Shown: positions 1 to 5,450, counted from the first letter of the stretch. The stretch is DNA of 5,693 nt from Phycisphaerae bacterium (GCA_030614945.1 JAUXAH010000134.1:1-5693), one strand, 5' to 3'. Program-made: numbers and translations. The notes: generated from the sequence alone by a model not told the origin.

Positions 1-1
1 T

Positions 2-163
2 TTATTTACAAGGCCTTACAGAAATTTTGAGGAAATGGTCGAGACCCAGAATTGTGAGTCCGGCGACAGCGACAACAGCAGATTTGAGCAAAAACCAGTG
101 ATGTAAGACCGGTGGCTTTGGTTTTTCAGAGCTGCTCTGGATGTGGATGTTCGACCTACTCAC
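2..163 (-). CDS. Small single-pass membrane protein, hypothetical
   Basis: A 53-residue reading frame starting at GTG (163-161) and ending at TAA (4-2). The start overlaps the TGA stop of the upstream propeller fragment in a GTGA arrangement, and AAGAAGG lies 4 nt upstream (174-168), so translational coupling is plausible. The protein has a polar N-terminus of about 20 residues (rich in Ser, Lys and Pro), then a hydrophobic stretch at residues 24-41 (FLLKSAVVAVAGLTILGL) long enough for one membrane helix, and a short basic tail ending in PCK. A longer in-frame extension upstream to 256 would run through the propeller gene and looks like read-through of a shadow frame, so I chose the GTG. I recognise no family. 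It may be a genuine small membrane protein or the tail of a degraded gene. Confidence 0.4.
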   Translation of the reverse strand: MSRSNIHIQSSSEKPKPPVLHHWFLLKSAVVAVAGLTILGLDHFLKISVRPCK

Positions 164-576
164 TTCGCCTTCTTCAACATATCGAGAAACAGGTCGGTCC
201 CCAACCGGTACAGCCAATTGCTGGCGCCGATATACATCTGCTCGTCGAGCGGACATAGACAGAAGACAAGCAAATCAGGTTCGCTCAGAAGACACTGAAT
301 TTCGTTTGAAGCCGGCTTATTTGCATAGAGTCCATTACCCGTTGCGAATACGAGCTGGCCCTGCCAGTGCACAAAGTCGAAAACATAGGACAGTTCAAAG
401 CCTTGGTATTGCAGCAGTTGATTTTTTTTGGCAGCTCTCACGGTAACCTCTTTCACTGCGGTAATTCCTCGACTACACGAGAATTCCAGGGCTTTGCCAT
501 TTGCAACTGCCGTGCGCTGATACCAAGTCTGCGGAACAACAGGGGACGCCCCTGTTCCGAGCGTATTGCCTTTCAC
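160..576 (-). CDS. Beta-propeller-like fragment, probably the 3' part of a broken secreted protein gene
   Basis: A 138-residue frame beginning at GTG (576-574) and ending at TGA (162-160). The first 40 residues (start KGNTLGTGASPVV) are low in coding character and span a strong DNA palindrome, so they may be inserted repeat rather than protein. From about residue 42 the sequence looks like real protein. Residues 62-86 (ending WQGQLVFATGNGLYAN) and 100-127 (ending MYIGASNWLYRLGTD) have the alternating hydrophobic strands and G-x-LY turns typical of beta-propeller blades; only about two blades are present, whereas complete propellers have four or more. No ribosome binding site precedes the GTG, while a good start with a signal-peptide-like leader lies upstream in another frame (680-573). 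The likeliest reading is one ancestral secreted propeller gene with a frameshift and internal loss. Coupled re-initiation at the GTGA overlap is the alternative. The family is not identified. Confidence 0.4.
   Translation of the reverse strand: MKGNTLGTGASPVVPQTWYQRTAVANGKALEFSCSRGITAVKEVTVRAAKKNQLLQYQGFELSYVFDFVHWQGQLVFATGNGLYANKPASNEIQCLLSEPDLLVFCLCPLDEQMYIGASNWLYRLGTDLFLDMLKKAK
533..559. repeat. REP-like palindrome AACAGGGG-ACG-CCCCTGTT
   Basis: A perfect 8-bp inverted repeat: AACAGGGG (538-545) and CCCCTGTT (549-556) around a 3-nt loop, ACG. The outer bases GGAAC (533-537) and GTTCC (554-558) also match each other if three bases (AAC or ACA, a partial duplication) are skipped on the left arm. 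It lies inside the propeller-like fragment on the minus strand, near its frame junction. Short GC-rich palindromes of this kind are typical of REP elements mobilised by IS200-like TnpA/RayT transposases; no transposase is in the window, so that assignment is inference. It has no U-tract and is not a good terminator. Confidence 0.5.
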
Positions 577-680
577 CCGCCGATAGAGATGGGGGACAAG
601 CTTGATTTCTGTGCGGCTGATTTTCCGAAGGCAGATGCAAAAATGATGAACCGGACTGCCAAAATCATATTTCGTCGCAT
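573..680 (-). pseudogene. Signal-peptide leader of a frameshifted secreted protein gene
   Basis: A 35-residue frame starts at ATG 680-678, preceded by a strong GGAGGAG ribosome binding site (695-689) at 8 nt spacing. It begins MRRNMILAVRFIIFASAFGK and continues SAAQ, giving a basic N-terminus, a hydrophobic core and small residues suitable for signal peptidase I; the Arg inside the core makes it an imperfect signal peptide. It ends at TGA 575-573, which overlaps the GTG (576-574) of the propeller-like frame. The leader and the propeller frame differ by one frame, so a single-base indel would join them into one secreted protein of about 170 residues. I therefore treat this as the 5' end of a broken gene. 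The indel could be natural decay or a sequencing or assembly error. Confidence 0.4.
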
Positions 681-688
681 GAAAGTGT

Positions 689-695
689 CTCCTCC
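689..695 (-). promoter_or_regulatory. Ribosome binding site for the signal-peptide frame
   Basis: GGAGGAG on the minus strand, 8 nt before the ATG at 680. It is the best Shine-Dalgarno match in the left third of the window and is the main reason to place a gene start at 680 rather than at the GTG at 576. Confidence 0.5.
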
Positions 696-722
696 AAGAA
701 ACTTTGAGAAGAGCGCCCTAAA

Positions 723-750
723 AACTATGAACTACGAACTATGAACTATT
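723..750. repeat. Four-unit heptanucleotide tandem repeat (AACTAYG)
   Basis: Four consecutive 7-nt units read on the + strand: AACTATG (723-729), AACTACG (730-736), AACTATG (737-743) and AACTATT (744-750). It sits between the hydrolase remnant, whose minus-strand TAA (751-749) falls on its edge, and the ribosome binding site of the next minus-strand frame. Heptameric repeats of this style are called short tandemly repeated repetitive (STRR) sequences in cyanobacteria and occur in other phyla. The stray short reading frames across it are not genes. Confidence 0.75.
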
Positions 751-1177
751 AAGATGCCTGCTGGCGGTCGGCCTGGCTCTTACATTCTTTCAAGAATTTC
801 AGCCAGTTCGTCCAGGCATTCCTGTAAATCTCACCCGATACCAAAAAGCTGTCGTTATGGCCGCCGAAAATCTCGACGAACTCTTTCGGCTCATTCGCCG
901 CCTCGTACAGCTGGCAACCAAACTCGAACGGCACAATTTCATCGTTCCTGCTGTGAATTATCATCACCGGACAGAGAACATCCTTGATATAGTCGATTGT
1001 TTTGTAGCTGAATCTCGCAAACCACCGCACGGGCATATAAGGGTAAAATTTTCTGCCGATGTCAACGTATGATGTAAAAACGCTCTCAATAACCAACGTC
1101 CTCGCCTCGACCCTGCTTGCCAGTTGTGCTGCGATACTACCGCCCGGTCCGTCTGAAGATTTCCGCCCATGGGTGTT
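749..1177 (-). pseudogene. BEM46-like alpha/beta hydrolase, C-terminal remnant
   Basis: The minus strand encodes the C-terminal half of an alpha/beta hydrolase of the BEM46/YqkD-like type. Recognisable sequence begins near 1141 with GGSIAAQLASRVEARTLVIE, then VFTSYVDIGRKFYPYMPVRW, then CPVMIIHSRNDEIVPF and FVEIFGGHNDSF, ending at TAA 751-749. The Asp of SRNDEIVP and the His of GGHND are the expected second and third members of the catalytic triad. The G-x-S-x-G-G nucleophile elbow, which should lie directly before GGS, is absent: the frame reads S-D-G-P-G-G there and reaches a stop (TAA, 1180-1178) eleven codons further up. The whole N-terminal half (oxyanion strand, usual HGNAGN-like and YRGYG-like motifs) is missing. 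There is no good start codon or ribosome binding site; TTG at 1096 is the first conventional one and lies inside the fold. This is a truncated, presumably inactive gene. Enzymes of this family are putative serine hydrolases with mostly unknown substrates. Confidence 0.7.
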
Positions 1178-1247
1178 TTATCTCACGGGGTAAAAAATAC
1201 CTGAAAAGAAGGCAAAAGTCAAAGGGAAAATCGATTTATTCCGTCTG

Positions 1248-1327
1248 TTCCGTCCAAAGGCCGGACTTTCAGCGGCCGGACTTTCGATATTGATTCCGTC
1301 CAAGGAAGGCCGGATCTTCGATATTTG
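1248..1327. repeat. Imperfect direct repeats with GGCCGGACTTTC core
   Basis: GGCCGGACTTTC occurs at 1259-1270 and again at 1274-1285, separated by only AGC, and a third diverged copy (GGCCGGATCTTC) lies at 1308-1319. TTCCGTCCAA precedes the first copy (1248-1257) and the third (1294-1303), and CGATATT follows the second (1285-1291) and third (1319-1325). The arrangement looks like a longer unit, TTCCGTCCAA-(n)-GGCCGGAyyTTC-GATATT, duplicated and partly eroded. It lies upstream of the kinase operon; whether it is a regulatory array or repeat debris cannot be told from the sequence. Confidence 0.55.
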
Positions 1328-1468
1328 GTCTGAGCTTGCTGAGAGGTGGTGATGCGAACGGCTTGTGCTCACATCCGACCGGTATGCTATCGCTCGTGTT
1401 CCGCATTAGCGTAAAGGAATTCAACACAATAAGTCGTTCGTGCTGAGCGGCGTTCGCCACGTATCGGC

Positions 1469-1496
1469 TTGCGTGCTGTTGCAATTTTGGTAAGAT
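1469..1496 (+). promoter_or_regulatory. Weak sigma70-type promoter candidate for the kinase operon
   Basis: TTGCGT (1469-1474) and TAAGAT (1491-1496) are separated by 16 nt. They match the -35 consensus at 3 of 6 and the -10 consensus at 4 of 6 positions. It would leave a leader of roughly 90 nt before the kinase ATG. The match is poor enough to arise by chance, and the true -10/-35 consensus of this organism is unknown. Confidence 0.2.
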
Positions 1497-1592
1497 ATTA
1501 AGCTGGACGAAAAGAATGGGATTTTGCCGTCTGGGACCTCTTTCAAAGAGTTCTGTGTTTTAGGCAAATTCCACGGTTTTTCAGGGAAAATT

Positions 1593-3512
1593 ATGAAAAT
1601 CTTACTAAGGACAAAGTTGATTATAAGTTTTCTGGCGGTAATTATTATATGCGGCGTGGTTGCTACGCTCGTAGGTATGCGCTTAATCGGCACAGGCATA
1701 ATCGGTCAGGCTCAGGATAAAGTGAAAAACGACCTGAACTCTGCGCGGGAGATATACCGGGAAGAAACCGACAACATCAAAGACATAGTGCGTTTCACTG
1801 CTTTGAGGTTTTTCATAAAAGACGCTATTTTAGATAACGATACAGAAAGACTCCAAAAAGAGTTAGACGAAATAAGAAAGAGGGAGTCGCTGGACGTATT
1901 AACTCTTACGGACAAAATTGGGCGGGTCATCGTCAGGTCTCGAAATCCATCTGTCAGCGGTGACAATCAAGCACAGGATGAGCTGGTGAGCGAGGTATTG
2001 TCGGTGGAAGAAGTAGTTGCCGGGACGGTGATAGTTCCGAGGGAAGAGCTCATAAAAGAAGGGTTGGATCTTGCCGACCAAGCGCATATAGAATTTATCC
2101 CTACCCCAAAAGCAAAGCCGACCCTGGAAACTGAACAGACTTCAGGAATGATGATAAAAGCTGCCGCACCTGTTTTCTATGATGGCAGCGTGGTTGGTGT
2201 ACTATACGGCGGCAATTTACTTAATCGAAACTACGAGATTGTTGACAGGGTAAAAGACACAGTATATCTGGGAGTCAAATATAAGGGAAAGGATATCGGC
2301 ACAGCGACCATCTTTCAAGGCGACCTGCGCATCTCAACCAATGTTGAGGGAGAAGACGGGAGCCGGGCAATTGGAACGCGTGTATCTGAAGAGGTGTACG
2401 AGCAGGTTCTGGTAAAAGAGCTGCCCTGGATAGACAGGGCATTTGTAGTGAATAACTGGTATATCGCCGCCTATGAACCTATAAAGAATGTTAAGGCAGA
2501 GACAATTGGTGTGCTCTATGTCGGAATTTTAGAAGAGAAATTTATGGATATGCGAAAGAAAGCTATCGTAATGTTCCTGGGGATAACGCTTGTCGGGATG
2601 ATTATCGCTCTTATCGTTTCCAGTTTTCTGTCTAACGGGGTATTGCGGCCGATTAGAGATTTAGTATCTGCCTCTCATCAGTGGGCGAGCGGCAACCTTG
2701 ATTACCGGGTTAAGACTACTCAGAAAGATGAGATAGCAGAACTCGCAGAAACATTCAACCTTATGGCCTCTTCACTGAAAGAAAGAGACGACGAGTTAAA
2801 AGAATACACCAGTCAACAGATAATGAAATCGGAGAGGCTGGCCACGTTGGGCCAACTGGCTGCCGGAGTTGCCCATGAAATCAACAATCCACTTGGGGCT
2901 GTTTTGATGTACACTCACCTGGCGTTAGAGGATTTGGAAGAGAAGGAAGTCCTGCGTAAGAATTTGGAAAAAGCCGTCACGGAAGCTTCACGGTGCAAGG
3001 ACATCGTAAAAGGCTTGCTGGATTTTTCCCGTCAAACTGAACCCAAGGTTGAGGAGTCAGATGTGAATGAGACTTTAGAGCGTACATTAGGCATGGTCGA
3101 AAATCAGGCATTATTCCAAAATGTTAAAATAACCAAAGTCATTTGTCCTTCTCTGCCAAAGGTATTGATGGATGTTGGTCAGATGCAGCAGGTGTTCATG
3201 AATATCGTCCTGAACGCTGCTGAGGCCATGGAAGGAAAGGGAGAGCTGACGGTTGTAACCAGAATGGCGCCTGATAATAAGTATATCGAAATCAAGTTTA
3301 CCGATACAGGTTGCGGCATCCCGCCGGAGAATCGCGCCAAGGTCTTTGAACCGTTCTTTACCACCAAGGAAGTTGGCCGCGCGACCGGGCTTGGCCTGGC
3401 TATCAGCCACGGAATCATTGCCAGGCACAAAGGGACGATAGAAGTGAAAAGCGAACCGGGCAAGGGAACCAGCTTTATTATCAGATTACCCCTAAAACGA
3501 AAGGAGCAGTAA
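1593..3512 (+). CDS. Membrane sensor histidine kinase with Cache sensor, HAMP, HisKA and HATPase domains
   Basis: A 639-residue kinase that senses an extracytoplasmic signal and phosphorylates a partner regulator. I chose ATG 1593 because the first membrane helix follows it directly and AGGGA (1583-1587) sits 5 nt upstream; a TTG at 1524 would add 23 unconvincing residues. Order: helix 1 at about 8-30; periplasmic region about 31-323, resembling the Cache_3-Cache_2 fusion family (motifs VLTLTDKIGRVIVRS at 102-116, RAFVVNNWYIAAYEPI at 282-297, IGVLYVGI at 305-312); helix 2 at about 324-346; HAMP about 347-400 (Pro353, Asp379-Glu380); H-box GVAHEINNPLG with His428; N-box with Asn537 and Asn541; G1 box DTGCGIP at 571-577; F-box FEPFFTTK at 585-592; G2 box GRATGLGL at 595-602, with Ala where Gly is usual. 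The H-box and ATP-binding type are those of NtrB/ZraS-like kinases, which fits the NtrC-type regulator next door. The ligand is unknown; Cache domains usually bind small metabolites. Confidence 0.96.
   Translation: MKILLRTKLIISFLAVIIICGVVATLVGMRLIGTGIIGQAQDKVKNDLNSAREIYREETDNIKDIVRFTALRFFIKDAILDNDTERLQKELDEIRKRESLDVLTLTDKIGRVIVRSRNPSVSGDNQAQDELVSEVLSVEEVVAGTVIVPREELIKEGLDLADQAHIEFIPTPKAKPTLETEQTSGMMIKAAAPVFYDGSVVGVLYGGNLLNRNYEIVDRVKDTVYLGVKYKGKDIGTATIFQGDLRISTNVEGEDGSRAIGTRVSEEVYEQVLVKELPWIDRAFVVNNWYIAAYEPIKNVKAETIGVLYVGILEEKFMDMRKKAIVMFLGITLVGMIIALIVSSFLSNGVLRPIRDLVSASHQWASGNLDYRVKTTQKDEIAELAETFNLMASSLKERDDELKEYTSQQIMKSERLATLGQLAAGVAHEINNPLGAVLMYTHLALEDLEEKEVLRKNLEKAVTEASRCKDIVKGLLDFSRQTEPKVEESDVNETLERTLGMVENQALFQNVKITKVICPSLPKVLMDVGQMQQVFMNIVLNAAEAMEGKGELTVVTRMAPDNKYIEIKFTDTGCGIPPENRAKVFEPFFTTKEVGRATGLGLAISHGIIARHKGTIEVKSEPGKGTSFIIRLPLKRKEQ
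3501..3506 (+). promoter_or_regulatory. Ribosome binding site for the NtrC-family regulator inside the kinase 3' end
   Basis: AAGGAG within the last kinase codons, 6 nt before ATG 3513. The kinase stop TAA (3510-3512) abuts this ATG, so the two proteins are expected to be translated from one message with coupling. Confidence 0.75.
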
Positions 3513-4865
3513 ATGAATGGCGAAGCTAACATTTTAGTCATTGATGATGAGGAAAGCATGCGAGATTCGTGCCGGCAGGCGCTCTTGCGAGACGAAAATA
3601 GGGTAGAAGTAGCCGAGGATGGTTCGAAGGGGCTATCTATGCTGGAGAGAGAATCGTTTGACCTTGTCATCCTTGATTTGAAGATGCCCGGTTTAAGCGG
3701 TATGGAAGTATTGAAGAAGATAAAAGAAGAGGGCCCTGAAATTGTGGTAGTCGTCATTACCGGTTATGCAACCGTAGAGTCCGCCGTAGAGGCCATGAAA
3801 GCGGGGGCCTATGATTTTATTCCCAAACCTTTCACACCAGACAGTTTGAGGATGATAAGCAGGCGAGCGTTGGAGAAGAGAAAACTTTCTCTCGAGAATG
3901 TTTTACTCCGTGCCGAGTTAAAGGGCAGATTTGGGGTGGAGGCAGTCGTCGGCAGAAGTTCATCGATGCGCGAGGTCGAAGAGCTGGTGCGGAAAGTGGC
4001 ACCAAGCGATAGCGCTGTGCTCATTTCCGGGGAGACCGGCACGGGAAAGGAACTCATAGCCAGGGCTATCCACAGCCAAAGTAGTAGAAAGGATAAACCA
4101 TTCGTAGTGGTAGACTGTGGAGGTTTAGCGGAAAGCCTCTTTGAAAGTGAGCTGTTCGGGTATGTTAAAGGTTCTTTTACCGGAGCGACTGAAACCAAAT
4201 ACGGGCGGTTTGAAGTTGCGAATGATGGGACGGTCTTCTTGGATGAGATTGGAAATATTAGCATGAATATTCAGACGAAATTGCTTCGTGTGCTCCAGGA
4301 AAGAGAGATTACGAGAGTGGGAAGTTCACAGGTTATCAAAGTGGATGTGCGCATCATTGCCGCCACAAATAAAGAGCTGCTGAAATGCGTGAAAGAGCAA
4401 ACTTTCCGAGAGGACCTGTTTTATCGCCTGAGTGTCGTTCCGATTGTTTTACCTCCTTTACGGGAAAGAAGAGAAGATATTCCTCTATTAGCAAATCATT
4501 TTTTGAGGAAGCATAATGAAAAGAGAGAGAAAAGCGTAACTGCTGTCTCTGAACGTGCCATGAAGGTATTAACTGAATATGATTGGCCTGGAAACGTAAG
4601 AGAGCTGGAGAATGTTGTTGAGCGGGCAGTCGTATTGACCAGAAGCGGTGTGATAGAGCCTGATGATTTATGGTATTATGAACTGGGTAGTAAAACACCT
4701 TCGAGTTCCGATGCTGATGAGACCAGGTCCCTAACTGATGTAGAGAGGGAACACATTATCAGGACACTTGAGGCGCTAAACGGGCACATAGGCAAGGCCT
4801 CGGAAGCATTGGGAATAGACCGTAAAACGCTGCGGTTGAAGTTGAAGAAATACGGAATTGGTTAG
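3513..4865 (+). CDS. NtrC-family sigma54-dependent response regulator
   Basis: A 450-residue transcription activator, the usual length for this family and complete. Receiver about 5-118: acidic pair Asp11-Asp12, phosphoacceptor Asp55 in LVILDLKMPG, Thr83 and Lys105 (FIPKPF). AAA+ ATPase about 146-375: Walker A GETGTGKE at 173-180, sigma54-contact loop GSFTGA at 220-225, Walker B VFLDEIG at 241-247, arginine-finger region FREDLFYRL at 298-306, sensor II stretch WPGNVRELENVVERAV at 359-373. Fis-type helix-turn-helix at about 410-448 (GKASEALGIDRKTLRLKLKK). Phosphorylation by the adjoining kinase should trigger oligomerisation and ATP-driven opening of sigma54 promoters. The contact loop has Ser where most activators have Ala (GAFTGA), a conservative change. 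Organisation matches ZraR/AtoC/HydG-like regulators, but the target genes cannot be inferred from this window, so no gene symbol is given. Confidence 0.96.
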   Translation: MNGEANILVIDDEESMRDSCRQALLRDENRVEVAEDGSKGLSMLERESFDLVILDLKMPGLSGMEVLKKIKEEGPEIVVVVITGYATVESAVEAMKAGAYDFIPKPFTPDSLRMISRRALEKRKLSLENVLLRAELKGRFGVEAVVGRSSSMREVEELVRKVAPSDSAVLISGETGTGKELIARAIHSQSSRKDKPFVVVDCGGLAESLFESELFGYVKGSFTGATETKYGRFEVANDGTVFLDEIGNISMNIQTKLLRVLQEREITRVGSSQVIKVDVRIIAATNKELLKCVKEQTFREDLFYRLSVVPIVLPPLRERREDIPLLANHFLRKHNEKREKSVTAVSERAMKVLTEYDWPGNVRELENVVERAVVLTRSGVIEPDDLWYYELGSKTPSSSDADETRSLTDVEREHIIRTLEALNGHIGKASEALGIDRKTLRLKLKKYGIG

Positions 4866-4882
4866 AATCGTTCGGGGCAAAA

Positions 4883-4899
4883 TCCCCCATCGAGGGGGA
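4883..4899. other. Short hairpin between the regulator and the stand-alone receiver
   Basis: TCCCCC (4883-4888) and GGGGGA (4894-4899) form a 6-bp GC-rich stem around the loop ATCGA in the 4866-4946 gap. No run of T follows, so it is not a canonical Rho-independent terminator. It could lower expression of the downstream receiver gene or stabilise message ends. Confidence 0.4.
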
Positions 4900-4933
4900 G
4901 TCGCAAATTGTGGTTGGTTGTGGTGAGGTGATT

Positions 4934-4937
4934 GGAG
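4934..4937 (+). promoter_or_regulatory. Ribosome binding site deciding the start of the stand-alone receiver
   Basis: GGAG 9 nt before ATG 4947. The in-frame alternatives are worse placed: GTG 4941 lies 3 nt from the same GGAG, and TTG 4932 lies 1 nt after a GAGGTG at 4925-4930. I therefore prefer ATG 4947. Confidence 0.45.
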
Positions 4938-4946
4938 CTTGTGAAT

Positions 4947-5426
4947 ATGATTAGAAGAATACTAATAGTTGAACCTGACCCTAAGACTGCACAGGAACTA
5001 TTCCTTCTTTTTCACTCTGAGTACGGACGTTTTGGGCGCGAACGTTACGAGCCGGAAATAGCCGAATCTGTTGCTCGGGCGGCTGAACAGGTGCAAACTA
5101 TAAACTTTCACTGCGTCATCATGGATGTGGAGCTGCCCGAGATGAAGGGCTATGAGGCGGTTCCACTTATCAAAATGATCAGCAAAAATACCCCAATAAT
5201 TATGACCGCAGATAAGAATACTCTGGAATTAGAAGCCAGGGTACGAGAACAAGATGTGTATTACTATCACCTGAGATGCTTTGACCGGAATGAATTGAGA
5301 TTGGCCGTCCGTAGCGTTTTCGAAGAATCAGGAAAAGTTAAAAGTAGCAGGGAGCCGGATAAAGGCGCTGCGAAGTCGATTCTGTTAAAGCAACTGGCAT
5401 TATTCCAAAAGGAAAAGGAAGACTAA
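4947..5426 (+). CDS. Divergent stand-alone response-regulator receiver protein
   Basis: A 159-residue protein consisting of one receiver domain (about 4-127) and a charged 30-residue tail with no output domain. It opens with the hydrophobic strand RRILIVEPDP; the acidic pair is reduced to Glu9 and Asp11 with Pro10 between them. The phosphoacceptor is Asp60 in HCVIMDVELPEMKGYEAV. Thr87 (IIMTADK) is the switch Thr. The normally invariant Lys-Pro pair appears as Arg110-Cys111 (YYYHLRCF). The first helix-strand region is longer than usual, with an Arg/Glu-rich stretch around 27-40. Starts at TTG 4932 (164 residues) or GTG 4941 are possible, but ATG 4947 has the best-placed GGAG. It is co-directional with the kinase and regulator and 81 nt after the regulator stop, so probably the third gene of the operon. 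Possible roles: phosphate sink or single-domain relay, or a partner that binds without phosphorylation. Asp60 makes some phosphorylation plausible. Confidence 0.85.
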   Translation: MIRRILIVEPDPKTAQELFLLFHSEYGRFGRERYEPEIAESVARAAEQVQTINFHCVIMDVELPEMKGYEAVPLIKMISKNTPIIMTADKNTLELEARVREQDVYYYHLRCFDRNELRLAVRSVFEESGKVKSSREPDKGAAKSILLKQLALFQKEKED

Positions 5427-5427
5427 T

Positions 5428-5444
5428 GGTGTGCAGTGCACACC
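5428..5444. repeat. Perfect 17-nt palindrome GGTGTGCA-G-TGCACACC
   Basis: Arms of 8 bp, GGTGTGCA (5428-5435) and TGCACACC (5437-5444), flank a single central G. It begins one base after the receiver stop TAA (5424-5426) and is followed by CTACGG. No T-tract follows, so termination would have to be of another kind; it could protect the 3' end of the operon message. It resembles dispersed REP-type palindromes with a TGCACACC-CTACG arm known from several bacterial genomes; dispersal here is inferred, not shown. Confidence 0.6.
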
Positions 5445-5450
5445 CTACGG

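Larger units (their letters stand above)
1178..1592. other. Intergenic region between divergent gene groups
   Basis: About 415 bases without a credible gene. The short minus-strand frames here have no recognisable domain, no ribosome binding site and cross the direct repeats at 1248-1327. The region separates the decayed minus-strand genes from the + strand signalling operon, so it must hold the kinase promoter. I looked for the leftward hydrolase's missing half in all minus-strand frames and did not find it. I found no tRNA-like fold and no Rho-independent terminator. Confidence 0.5.

Noticed and set aside
367..744. Plus-strand frame of 125 residues opposite the propeller-like fragment
   Set aside because: It is antisense to the propeller-like sequence and signal-peptide leader, runs through the heptamer repeat and shows no domain or ribosome binding site.
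1466..1482. Possible sigma54 promoter (GG at 1466-1467 and GC at 1481-1482) before the kinase
   Set aside because: The spacing between GG and GC is 13 nt instead of the strict 10, and the flanking bases do not match TGGCAC/TTGC. I found no acceptable -24/-12 promoter in the gaps of this window.
1178..1484. Minus-strand frames of 64 and 71 residues in the intergenic gap
   Set aside because: They cross the GGCCGGACTTTC direct repeats in two frames, have no start signals and match no family I recognise.
1524..1592. TTG start adding 23 residues to the histidine kinase
   Set aside because: The extension has no features, whereas ATG 1593 has an AGGGA upstream and starts the first membrane helix in the normal way.
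3109..3123. 15-base identity GGCATTATTCCAAAA shared with 5396-5410
   Set aside because: Both copies lie in coding sequence for the common peptide Ala-Leu-Phe-Gln in unrelated domains, with no extended similarity; most likely coincidence.
3179..3757. Long minus-strand frame of 192 residues
   Set aside because: It is antisense to the conserved ATP-binding domain of the kinase and the receiver domain of the regulator, whose motifs prove the + strand is coding.
4883..4899. Terminator between the NtrC-type regulator and the receiver gene
   Set aside because: The stem is only 6 bp and no T-run follows; I list it as a hairpin only.
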